Assembly (NCBI GenBank): GCA_039817415.1
Contig: JBCBVV010000030.1
Location: forward strand, 1 to 64,000
DNA from: JALEFZ01 sp039817415
Lineage (GTDB): Bacteria; Bacteroidota; Bacteroidia; J057
Length of the DNA stretch: 64,000 bases
Direction of reading: 5' to 3'
Positions within the stretch are counted from its first letter, which is position 1. Each line of letters starts with the position of its first letter. The notes under the pieces are model-generated. The model ran no database searches and was not told the DNA's origin. It worked only from the letters and a program-made list of their open reading frames with translations. This document shows positions 56,739 to 64,000 of this stretch, piece by piece. Both the position numbers and the translations under genes were made by a program.

Positions 56739-57383
56739 ATTTCTGATTCATCAAATTCCGAGCAAGACGTGATCATGAAAGTGGCCGGGATTGTTAAGGA
56801 CGCTGGAATATAAAAAGGTGTCGCCGTCTCCAAAAAGGGGTTTACCAAGGATGCAATGCTGTTTGCGGAGTATAAATGTATTGGCGTAGTTATCCTCAGT
56901 GAAATAGGAGAGAAGGATCAAAAGGAACAGGTAAAGAACTCGACCTTTGAGGTTGGAACATTACTGGTTTCTACTGCCTTTGAACGTAGGCGACCAAAAA
57001 TATTGAGTATTGAGTTTGAGGTCGATAACCGGACACTAAAAGCCAAAAAGCCAGATCTTCTGGTTATAAGATTCAAGGACGGAAAAGTCGTTCCCCTTCA
57101 GCATTACATAACCTCGTTTTGGAATACCCTACACCAGGGAGAGTCAGGGCAACTGGTAGAAGAGTATAATCCGTGTCCAAACGCTCATGTGTTCAATAGA
57201 GCAAGCAAAGAAGAAACGCCAATCAAAGGGATTAACCTGATCGGTAAGCTTATTGTCGTAAACGAGAATGAGGAACGGCATATAAACATTGTCGACCAGG
57301 TCTGGATGCACATGAAAGCCCTATTGGAGGACCATTCCTATACGAAATCGAGGACGGGAATGGTAAAAAAAGATGGATCATGA
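56739..57383 (+). pseudogene. 5'-truncated restriction endonuclease (Mrr-like) remnant with in-frame stop
   Basis: The frame from ATG 56856 encodes 175 aa, but homology-like sequence continues upstream in the same frame through a TAA at 56811-56813. Before the stop it reads SEQDVIMKVAGIVKDAGI and after it KGVAVSKKGFTKDAMLFAEY. The pattern 'V...V.DAG.-KGV.VS..GFT..A..FA' is the conserved second half of Mrr-like PD-(D/E)XK restriction endonucleases. The catalytic ExK part expected further upstream is missing. The C-terminal 120 residues are an unassigned domain (FKDGKVVPLQHYITSFWNTL). A 13-codon frame overlaps its stop by 4 bp but leads nowhere. Confidence 0.6.
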
Positions 57384-58005
57384 GCCGATATCCCAGCCCA
57401 ATTTATTATAAAACCAGATAAGAGAAAATCCAAACTACTACGTTCTGGTTTTTGTCGTTAGTACAGGTTAGACGCTTATATTCTCTACAAATTCTTGAAG
57501 AAGCACTTTCGGTACAATTACAGTTTCTTCGCCTTGTGGCAATGGGGACTTTATGTTTAACGAAAACTAACTCAGCTTGATTTAGCCGACTGCACCGGGA
57601 TGGATATTCGAAAAACCCAACGAATCTAAGCAGGTGATATTAATACTTCTATTTGGAGTGGTTTTTAAATAGAAAAGGTCCTAAGTGCTTCGATTTCCGA
57701 TTTGTTTGCTTATTAATAGCTTTTCATAAATTACTTCACAGGAATCAGGAAGTGGCTTTAAAAATTGGTCGGTGGGGTTTCTTTTTTTCATTCTCCTATC
57801 AGTATTAATCCCACCTCATAAAGCGTATTGCTAGATTTTGTAGCAAAAACACTTTGTTTAAATTAGAAATAATTTATCGACCCGAACCATTTTCAAGACT
57901 AATCGTATCATCGATAAGAGTAATAAATAATCCCAAAACATATCACAACCTTAGGTCGAATAAGGAAATTCGATTACCCTTCTTGGGCCTAAAAACTTGT
58001 CCGTC
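57384..58005. other. 622-bp AT-rich gap without a convincing gene
   Basis: All six frames are broken by frequent stops; the only near-complete frame starts at the ATG overlapping the previous stop and ends after 13 codons. No hairpin terminator, tRNA or inverted repeat was found. It may be decayed remains of a gene that followed the endonuclease. Confidence 0.4.
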
Positions 58006-59802
58006 ATGTTTAAACTATCACGTATTCAGCTATATACTTTTATAGCACTTAGTTTCTTCCCTCTTTTCATGAAGGCTCAGGAACAGCTTGCACTCAAACC
58101 CGAGGAAGTAAATTCCGCTTTGAGTGAAATATCATTCACCGAGCCAGCTACAGCAGAGCTTTTGAATATTGAAATTGTAAGCTTCACCACTGAGTACAAT
58201 CCTTCCGGAGCATTGGTACCTACAGTTGTCATCCAAGAACAAAACGGAAAAGATCTCGGACCTTTTCTTGGTAAGATTAAGATTACTGTTTTAGGAGTCG
58301 TCCAATGGAGCGATGGAAAGACCGCCTCATGTGAGAGGACGCTCCGCAGAGACTCCCATACGAATAACCAGGCTGTTTATTCTGGACCTCTTTCTACGGA
58401 GGTAGACAATACCCCGAGATCAGTATTTCAAGAAAAAAGAGGGCAAGGAAATCCCAACTGGCGATATATCAAGGACTATCGTCTTCGTTATGTTTTCCCT
58501 AATCAGATTGGAAAAACCCCGGCCAATAATCTTTACCCTTGTATTAACTCACAACAAAATATCGCAGCGAAAGTCTACGTTGCTGACGCCTACATCACAC
58601 CAGAAGGTGATGCTTTTATAAAACTTGAAGCGGATCCCTCAGGAACACTTTTTGAAGTATCAGATCTTGTCTTGGTCAACAAAAGCACAAAAATTGAGTA
58701 TAAAAATATTTCCGTAGAGTCTATTGGAAGATCGAAACTCTTAAAGATAAAAGGCTTTGAAGCTGGAAGTGCTTATCAACTTAAAGGAAAGGCAATGGCG
58801 ATTAGGAATTATGTAACATTTGAAAAAATTGATCTTCCATTATCGCTAAGCGCCAAAAAGGTTCCATATATCCAAGAAGTTCGAATTAACAACACGGTTT
58901 TTTCTAAAGAAAACCAGATTAGTGTCTCAGGTGTAAATGAGGTAAAAATTGAGGTTATCACTCAGAATATCTCTGGCCTGAAGCTTATTCCACGAGTCAA
59001 TTCACCAAGTGGTATTTCACCCATGAGTACTAATGAGGATAACGGTAAATTCACGTTTGTACTTAAGAATTTATCGAGCTTAACAACCGTTGATTTGATT
59101 CCCTTCTACCTTTCAACAGACCAGGGTCAAAAGGTTGGGGACGACTATTTCTTCATTAGAGATGCTCGGGTAACCTTAAACGAGGTTGACTTTAATCTTT
59201 CAGAGGATAAAGAAACCCAAATCCAATTTAAACTACCGCTTTGGGCTGATAAGCAGAAAGTCACAATCACCACTGAGAAAAACAACTTCAGTACTGACTT
59301 TACGAACAACCCTCCAATTGCTTTTGCCGATGGTAATCAATTTACCTACACTTTGAATAATAATGCTTTCTTCAAAGATGCATCGGATAAGAAGGCCGTG
59401 ATTCAAGACAGAATCATAATAAAATATGCAGGCAAGAAGATCTGGTCTCTTAAGGTATCCTTTGTCAACATGGCATTGGTTAATAAAAAATTGGCTGAAT
59501 TAGCTGTCAAAGTTGACGAACTAGAAAAAACAAAAAAGCGGAAGACAGAAGAGATTGAAAAATTGAACACCCAAATATCAGAACTTCTAACAGAATTAGA
59601 ATCATTCAAAAGTCAAGAGAACGATAGTGATTCAGCAACTTCGGTGGAAACGAAATCTGATGTAATTAGTCAAGCAAAGACATTGGCGACAGATGAAAAG
59701 GAAAAGTTCACAAAAAAAGCTGGTAAATACATAAAGGAGAACTGGACTGCCATAGCTGGTTATGCAATAAAATATGGAGTCCCATTACTCATGGCAGCTT
59801 AG
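58006..59802 (+). CDS. Unrecognised secreted protein with C-terminal coiled coil and hydrophobic tail, 598 aa
   Basis: Not recognised. The start is the ATG giving MFKLSRIQLYTFIALSFFPLFMKAQ, a signal peptide; a TTG three codons earlier would add no domain. Residues about 25-190 are mixed, with two cysteines (ASCERT, LYPCIN). About 190-480 are beta-rich with Ig-like spacing (VSDLVLVNKSTKIEYK; TTVDLIPFYLSTDQ). Residues about 495-545 form a Lys/Glu-rich coiled coil (KVDELEKTKKRKTEEIEK). The last 20 residues (NWTAIAGYAIKYGVPLLMAA) are hydrophobic, as in a membrane tail. An 18-bp-stem terminator follows. It lies between the endonuclease remnant and the Rhs tip. Confidence 0.7.
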   Translation: MFKLSRIQLYTFIALSFFPLFMKAQEQLALKPEEVNSALSEISFTEPATAELLNIEIVSFTTEYNPSGALVPTVVIQEQNGKDLGPFLGKIKITVLGVVQWSDGKTASCERTLRRDSHTNNQAVYSGPLSTEVDNTPRSVFQEKRGQGNPNWRYIKDYRLRYVFPNQIGKTPANNLYPCINSQQNIAAKVYVADAYITPEGDAFIKLEADPSGTLFEVSDLVLVNKSTKIEYKNISVESIGRSKLLKIKGFEAGSAYQLKGKAMAIRNYVTFEKIDLPLSLSAKKVPYIQEVRINNTVFSKENQISVSGVNEVKIEVITQNISGLKLIPRVNSPSGISPMSTNEDNGKFTFVLKNLSSLTTVDLIPFYLSTDQGQKVGDDYFFIRDARVTLNEVDFNLSEDKETQIQFKLPLWADKQKVTITTEKNNFSTDFTNNPPIAFADGNQFTYTLNNNAFFKDASDKKAVIQDRIIIKYAGKKIWSLKVSFVNMALVNKKLAELAVKVDELEKTKKRKTEEIEKLNTQISELLTELESFKSQENDSDSATSVETKSDVISQAKTLATDEKEKFTKKAGKYIKENWTAIAGYAIKYGVPLLMAA

Positions 59803-59821
59803 ATCAGAGTTTTTAGAATTC

Positions 59822-59875
59822 AATTACCGATTCCTAAACTAATAATCATTTCGGTTTGGGAGTCGGTAATTTTTG
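59822..59875 (+). terminator. Very long-stem terminator after the 58006 gene
   Basis: AATTACCGATTCCTAAAC pairs with GTTTGGGAGTCGGTAATT over 18 bp with only two G-T wobbles and a 14-nt loop, followed by TTTT. Confidence 0.9.
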
Positions 59876-59917
59876 TGAAATTAACCCTTATTCCAAATTG
59901 TATACAACTTCTCTATC

Positions 59918-60325
59918 TTACACTTGTAGCTCAGGAACTTCTCGAAAAAGTGTAACCCCGAGGGCTGCTAGTACCCATACGATAGGTGGGATCGAAAGTG
60001 GGAAAGCAGCAAGGCCTGTAGGATCAGTGTATGCAAGAGGGTTGTTTCTCACATAACTGTAGAGATTCAACTGCTGAGGATCACTCAAGAACTGCTCCGG
60101 CCCATACAAGCTAGCAGGATCTTGAGACATAAACCTTCTAACAATATCAGAATAATACCGCGCCTTCATGTACGTCAGATCTGATTCAGCATCATAGAGA
60201 TGATCTGTGAATGTTCGATGAGAATCATACCCAGTAGACTCATTCAAGCGTTGATCCCCAAATGGGAAATAGTCAATCACTTGAGCAAAGCCAGGAGTGT
60301 CATTAGACCATGTTTGAATGAAAAT
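59918..60325 (-). pseudogene. 3' tip of an Rhs-family gene
   Basis: The frame reads QTWSNDTPGFAQVIDYFPFGDQRLNES..., then TFTDHLYDAESDLTYMKARYYS, RRFMSQDPASLYGP and LNLYSYVRNNPLAYTDPTGL. This is the RHS repeat-associated core domain that normally ends the beta-cocoon of Rhs toxins, with the usual DPxG cleavage signal kept as TDPTGL. Only 26 mainly hydrophobic residues follow (AAFPLSIPPIVWVLAALGV...), too short for a known toxin. The 5' side is cut by the IS5-type transposase remnant, in the same frame as its last codons. It is not translatable on its own. Confidence 0.85.
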
Positions 60326-61016
60326 CTAGGCCCATCTGTTCAAAATGATATTTACGAAAGCAATTTGAACAAAAGGCTTAGCTGAGAGGGCAGTTTTCTC
60401 GAAATCCCTTCTTGGAGGATGGCTTTTTTGAGGTGTCAACTTCACATTGATAAGCTGATTTTACCATTTTCTTAAACTCTCCTCCATAGGCAGTATCACC
60501 CACAATCAGATCTGCTTCATCGGCCCAAGGCACTAATTCCCAGAGCAAATCCAAGCCTGCTTCTGAGTCGTGAACATTGGCTGGAGAAATGTAAATTCCT
60601 AGCAAAAGGCCCAAGGAATCAACGGCAATATGGCGCTTTCTTCCATTAGCCTTTTTTGAGTCATAAATTCCGTAGGTTCGCTCGTCAATCAAGCATGACA
60701 TCTTAACACTCTGACTATCAACCGCGATCCTACTAGGGCTCTCACCACGACCTTGTCTTTTTCGTTCACCCTTGACTAGAATCCCTAGCAATTCATCCCA
60801 AAGACCGGATTTACTCCATTTACCGAAATAATAGTATACGCTCTGCCAGGGAGGATACTTACTTGCAAGATTGCGCCATTGACTACCCGTTCGAGTGATC
60901 CATAAGATGGCATTGAAAATAACCCGAAGATCATGTTTGCGAGGCTGATGGCCGTCTAGCATTTTTTCAATAACTTTCCACTGTGGGTCGGTCAGTTCGG
61001 TAAACTTCGTTTGCAT
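60326..61016 (-). pseudogene. IS5-type transposase with an internal deletion
   Basis: From the ATG the frame reads MQTKFTELTDPQWKVIEKML, NAILWITRTGSQWRNL, YYYFGKWSKSGLW, RIAVDSQSVK (first catalytic Asp) and LIVGDTAYGG (second Asp), all typical of the IS5 family. It then shifts after SKKGF. In the next frame the usual C-terminus appears as EKTALSAKPFVQIAFVNIILNR, then a stop at 60326-60328. About 30-40 codons, including the expected catalytic Glu region, are missing at the junction. The enzyme is therefore inactive. I could not define the element's terminal inverted repeats. Confidence 0.85.
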
Positions 61017-61264
61017 TTAACTTGAGGTTTTGGTAAACATCAAGTTAGCTGATCGATTCACATTTTTTCAAAAAACTAAAAAAGACCTTCCAAACATGTT
61101 CTAAGTCGTTGGGAGAAAATAAGATTGTGGTAAAGTCCATTAAAATTCTCCACTCTATGGTAGTTTATAACTTAAAGTTAGAAGGTAGCTCAAATTTCTT
61201 GATTACCAAGGAAAAAATTCCTGTTAGTAGTTTAATCGAATAAAAAATAAACTTGAACCTATAA

Positions 61265-61687
61265 ATGAAATTATTATTATCATCTATCCGAGGGTTCCTT
61301 TTAAATCGAATGATAAAGAATCTTGAAAAAAACTGGAATAAGATTTTTTTATCCATTTTGAAAGACAAATATCCAGATTTGAATCTCAAAGATTTTTGGA
61401 ATATATGTCAGGTATGGATTGACGAATCAGATATCGATTATGTAAAATCTATGATTAGAAGTAAGAGTTTTTCGGTTCCTTTTCAGCCGACTTATCATAA
61501 AAACTGGGTAGATGTCCCTAATCTTGTAATTATTGGGGTTAAACTGGTTGAAGGAGATAATACCTTCAATGTCATATTTTGCGATCTAGGTGAAAGGCAT
61601 GGGGATTTAAGTTATGGTCGTTCAATCATGTGGATTCAAGAAATAGACTTTAGTTTTGCTATGTATTTAAAAGCAGCTTGTGAGTAG
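61265..61687 (+). CDS. Orphan hypothetical protein, 140 aa
   Basis: Not recognised. A Met at codon 16 (MIKNLEKNWNKIF) could be the real start. The product is soluble and aromatic-rich (DFWNICQVWIDESDIDYVK; YHKNWVDVPNLVIIGVKLVEGDNTF), about the size of many polymorphic-toxin immunity proteins. It sits between an IS5 remnant and an IS3 element near the Rhs tip, but on the opposite strand, so the immunity idea is only a guess. Codon use is more A+T-rich than in core genes. A hairpin overlaps its stop, and a weak terminator lies near 61874. Confidence 0.5.
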   Translation: MKLLLSSIRGFLLNRMIKNLEKNWNKIFLSILKDKYPDLNLKDFWNICQVWIDESDIDYVKSMIRSKSFSVPFQPTYHKNWVDVPNLVIIGVKLVEGDNTFNVIFCDLGERHGDLSYGRSIMWIQEIDFSFAMYLKAACE

Positions 61688-61873
61688 CTGCTTTAACTCC
61701 ATCATCAGTTTATGTTTAGATATAGACTGTCGCTTTGTAAGACTCCCTATTTATCCAACCACTTGAGCTAGTTTTTTAGGAAAGTATCCCTAAAATTGTG
61801 TAAATATTCAGGTAAATATTAGCTAGAGCCTTGCTCTATTCTCAAAGATCGTAATAAATTGATTAAGAATAAT

Positions 61874-61906
61874 GGGCCAGTTCTTAATAGGCCTGGTCTA
61901 TTTTTT
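61874..61906 (+). terminator. Weak intrinsic terminator before the IS3 element
   Basis: GGCCAG pairs with CTGGTC around a 12-nt loop, followed by TATTTTTT. The rest of the 302-bp gap from 61688 to 61990 holds only this and the left end of the IS3 element. Confidence 0.45.
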
Positions 61907-61990
61907 CGTAATCCCAAAAACAGCCAAATTGAAGGCTTCCCCAAAATTAGGACAGTTATTCAAATGAAAAATCATTAAATTCATTTTATT

Positions 61991-62264
61991 ATGAGGAAGT
62001 CAAAATTTAGCGAAACTCAGATCATCAAATCAATCAATGAGAACGAATCTGGCCGTTCAGCCGAAGATATCTGCCGTGAACTAGGCATAGCCAAAGGCAC
62101 CTTTTATCCCCATCAATCGGGAGCGTAGTAAGTATGGGGGAATGGAAGCCTCCCAATTCAAGGAGCTCAAGTCTCTTCAGGCAGAAAATGCTCGTTTGAA
62201 AAAGATGTACGCAGACCTAGCTCTCCAGAACACGATGTTGAAGGATGTTTTGGGAAAAAAGTGA
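61991..62264 (+). pseudogene. IS3 orfA, frameshifted
   Basis: The frame starts MRKSKFSETQIIKSINENES and runs through a helix-turn-helix (SAEDICRELGIAKGTFY). It then stops at TAG 62126-62128. The expected continuation, SKYGGMEASQFKELKSLQ, then a leucine-zipper-like ENARLKKMYADLALQNTMLKDVLG, is present in the +1 frame to TGA 62262-62264. A small indel near 62108-62124 explains the break. Confidence 0.85.
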
Positions 62265-63115
62265 TAAAGCCTTCAGTTAAAAAGCGAATGTGCGCTTACC
62301 AGAAAGAGAAATATCAAGCAAGTATTCAGTTGCTTTGTAGAACCCTAGAGCTGAACACATCGAATTGGTACTATCAAAGTATCCGTCTTGAAAGTGAGGT
62401 TGCATAGAAGCTTACTTCTTTATCGCAGCGCTATCCGACAAGAGGCTTCGATTGGTATTATCTCAAGAATCGCTCTGAAGGCTTGGTATGGAACCGCAAA
62501 CGTGTGCTCAGGATTTACCGCAAGCTCAAGCTTGGTCTTCGCAGAAAGCATAAGAAGCAGTTAAATCGACCTTACCAGTATGCACTTTCTCAGCCCTTGG
62601 TTCCCAATATTACTTGGAGCATGGATTTCATGTCCGATGCGTTAGAAGATGGCCGTAGACTTCGGGCCTTAATCATCATTGATGATTACAACCGAGAAGT
62701 ATTGGCTATTGAAGTGGGCTTAAGTATCCCTAGCCAAAGGGGCATGAGAACACTGGCCAAACTCATATTTGAAAAAGGTAAACCAGCAAGCATACGAACA
62801 GATAATGGTCCAGAGTTTACCAGCCATCAACTAGCGAAATTCTATCAAGATCATCAGATTGAACAATGGTTCATTCAGCCAGGTAAGCCTAGTCAGAATG
62901 GATACATTGAAAGGTTCAATCGAACCTATCGTGAAGATGTACTGGATGCTTATATCTTTGAAGACCTCGAGGCAGTAAGAAATCAGACCAAGAAATGGAT
63001 TGAAATCTATAATCAAGAGCATCCCCATCAAGCTTTAGGAGGGAGAACTCCTGTAGAATTTAAAGACCATCGAAAAGAAAAAACTCAAGAATTACTATAT
63101 TTTACCACTGTATGA
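62261..63115 (+). pseudogene. IS3 orfB (DDE transposase) with nonsense codon
   Basis: The frame begins at GTG overlapping the orfA stop and reads VIKPSVKKRMCAYQKEKYQ... until an in-frame TAG at 62405-62407. It continues open for another 236 codons with RYPTRGFDWYYLKN and the rve/integrase core: Asp in TWSMDFMSD, Asp in IRTDNGPEF and Glu in SQNGYIERFNRTYRED. Restored, it would be 284 aa, normal for IS3 orfB. The nonsense codon leaves the catalytic part without a normal start. Confidence 0.88.
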
Positions 63116-63180
63116 AAAGAGGGAAGTCTTCAGTCTAAGATGATTCTTTTGCTGTAAGTGTAGCCATTTTTTTGATACTA

Positions 63181-63319
63181 AGAGACGGTTTAAGATTTAT
63201 TCTTCTTCTTTACAGTTGTTTTTCGAGAACCTGAGTTTGCATTTTTTTCTCCCTTTAGCCCCACTAAAGCTTAAAAAAATACTGTCTGTAAGCTAAACAT
63301 GCTGAACTTAAACAGTCTC
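63181..63319. mobile_element. MITE-like element, copy 2 (139 bp, inverted)
   Basis: It begins AGAGACGGTTTAAG and ends with the complement of AGAGACTGTTTAAG. TA precedes it (63179-63180) and follows it (63320-63321), as a target duplication would. Along most of its length it aligns in reverse orientation to the copy at 16182-16342, including AACCTGAGTTTGCATTTTTT and the CTTTAG...CTAAAG palindrome, but lacks about 22 bp of that copy. It lies between the IS3 element and the 63319 gene. Confidence 0.85.
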
Positions 63320-63711
63320 TAAGCTCCTAAAGTATTCTTTAAATCCTCCATATCAGCGAAGCCTTTTTTCAAATAGGGCGCCATCAAGGATGCATTTTTC
63401 TTAAAGGCCAGTTCTTTCCTAAAGAAGCCAAATATCATAAGGGGAGAATAACACTCGCCAAGCATTCTTCCAGCCTGGATCTGGATTTCAAAAACCAAGA
63501 GGGACTGAGCAAGGGATTCTTTGTAATAAGTGGTATATCCCTTTCGCTCTTTTAGGTTGTGGTAAATGGCATTGGCTCCGTAGTGGAGATTTACCTCAAA
63601 CTCTCCGTCGTGAAATTCCACTGCGCGATATCCATTTTCGCTTAACCATTGGCGGAAGGTTTGATCCCTGTAATCAGGAGTAAGTTCAATTTCAAAGATA
63701 TTTCTGGCCAT
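63319..63711 (-). CDS. Hypothetical protein, 130 aa, with MITE-derived stop
   Basis: Not recognised. The product begins MARNIFEIELTPDYRDQTFRQWLSENGYRAVEFHDGEF and is soluble and helical in its second half (LAQSLLVFEIQIQAGRMLG). It has no signal peptide. The stop TAG is formed by the TA at the MITE boundary plus the first MITE base, so the original C-terminus may have been longer or shifted. It probably marks the far edge of the accessory region. Confidence 0.55.
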   Translation of the reverse strand: MARNIFEIELTPDYRDQTFRQWLSENGYRAVEFHDGEFEVNLHYGANAIYHNLKERKGYTTYYKESLAQSLLVFEIQIQAGRMLGECYSPLMIFGFFRKELAFKKNASLMAPYLKKGFADMEDLKNTLGA

Positions 63712-63758
63712 GAGTAGGGAGCTTTATGAATGGTTCCCTTCTGCCAACAAAATATAAC

Positions 63759-64000
63759 CTAAGGAGCTACAGGAATGAAGGGAAACTGAATTCTTTGGGT
63801 AGAATCGAGCAAGCTACTATCTGCGATGGTCGCCATCAGGCCTTCAGGACGCTTTCTATATTCAATGTTTTTAGGGAATTCGTTGTCAAAATTGGTACAG
63901 ATAAAACTGGAGTCTGTTATATCGGTTAGGGGGAAAATGGTTATCCCAGGATTCACGCCTCTGACCTCGAATTGCCACCTTTCCTTTCTTTGTACCAGCT
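63759..64000 (-). CDS. Partial hypothetical protein (5' part outside the window)
   Basis: The frame is open from the window edge to the stop and reads LVQRKERWQFEVRGVNPGIT, then IFPLTDITDSSFICTNFDNEFP and, at the end, DSTQRIQFPFIPVAP. No ATG need be present in the window, because the frame continues past position 64000. Not recognised. The beta-rich text may come from an exported protein, but the leader is not visible. Confidence 0.5.
   Translation of the reverse strand, partial: LVQRKERWQFEVRGVNPGITIFPLTDITDSSFICTNFDNEFPKNIEYRKRPEGLMATIADSSLLDSTQRIQFPFIPVAP

Larger units (their letters stand above)
61930..63132 (+). mobile_element. Decayed IS3-family insertion sequence, about 1.2 kb
   Basis: Candidate ends are TGAAGGCTTCCCC at 61930 and the complement of TGAAGACTTCCC ending at 63132. 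Both are followed inward by ACAGT at similar spacing, consistent with imperfect IS3-type terminal repeats. The element holds orfA and orfB in the usual overlapping order, and A6G (62255-62261) at the overlap is a typical -1 slippage site. No direct repeat of the target is seen at the flanks (AAT versus GTC), so one end may be eroded or recombined. Confidence 0.75.

Noticed and set aside
57380..57421. A 13-codon frame overlapping the stop of the endonuclease remnant
   Set aside because: Too short, with no continuation in any frame and no similarity that I can recognise.
1..64000. CRISPR arrays, tRNA or rRNA genes and prophage structural genes
   Set aside because: No regular direct repeats with spacers, no cloverleaf-like sequences with conserved T-arm motifs and no phage capsid, portal or tail genes were seen by eye.

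Overview
The window looks like chromosome from a free-living member of the Bacteroidota, probably of the Cytophagia/Saprospiria type; the exact order cannot be told from sequence alone. Support comes from a metalloprotease with a type IX secretion (T9SS) type A C-terminal signal, a protein with a gliding-motility type B C-terminal domain, TAnnTTTG-like -7 promoter boxes with weak or absent Shine-Dalgarno sequences, the recF-DUF721 pair, the RDD / SpoIIM / DUF4129 / DUF4350 / MoxR / DUF58 locus, and a GH3 (NagZ-like) plus beta-lactamase-fold fusion.

Layout. 1-6.7 kb: a tiny DUF2256 zinc-ribbon gene, pdhA (E1 alpha), recF with DUF721, an aldo/keto reductase, a Gfo/Idh/MocA oxidoreductase and an amidase lipoprotein. 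6.7-9.2 kb: two paralogous exported SH3-SH3-barrel proteins. 9.5-16.1 kb: small hypotheticals, an EF-hand protein with a 17-residue tandem repeat, a DgkA-type kinase, a secreted M43 metalloprotease, a TPR protein and an EamA exporter. 16.2-19.6 kb: a MITE-like repeat and a three-gene ABC exporter operon. 19.8-25.5 kb: a conserved hypothetical, nuoM, a TetR regulator, an HtrA protease and pdxJ. 25.5-31.9 kb: the MoxR/DUF58 membrane locus with a divergent RDD gene. 32.2-42.5 kb: a YD-like repeat protein, the GH3/beta-lactamase fusion, a 2-oxoacid dehydrogenase E2, cinA, a beta-barrel-like protein, a Ca/Na exchanger, a SPOR protein and a T9SS type B protein. 42.7-54.5 kb: nuoN, a PstS-like lipoprotein, a TPR protein, a second HtrA, YceI, an MFS exporter, a ComM/YifB-like ATPase and a large cytochrome-c lipoprotein.

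54.7-64 kb is an accessory, decaying region. It holds a Cas4-like/DEDD fusion nuclease (DUF2779), a 5'-truncated Mrr-like restriction endonuclease with an in-frame stop, an unrecognised secreted coiled-coil protein closed by an 18-bp-stem terminator, the 3' tip of an Rhs gene, an IS5-type transposase with an internal deletion, an orphan small protein, and an IS3 element broken by a frameshift and a nonsense codon. A second copy of the MITE follows, whose insertion supplies the stop codon of the adjacent gene.

No tRNA, rRNA, CRISPR array or riboswitch was recognised. Many automatic starts were moved downstream because a promoter box, a terminator or a signal peptide shows that the longer frame is not used. 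The most novel items are the TA-flanked MITE pair, the degraded defence/mobile cluster at 56-63 kb, the 17-residue repeat EF-hand protein, and the -7 boxes abutting start codons that suggest leaderless mRNAs.
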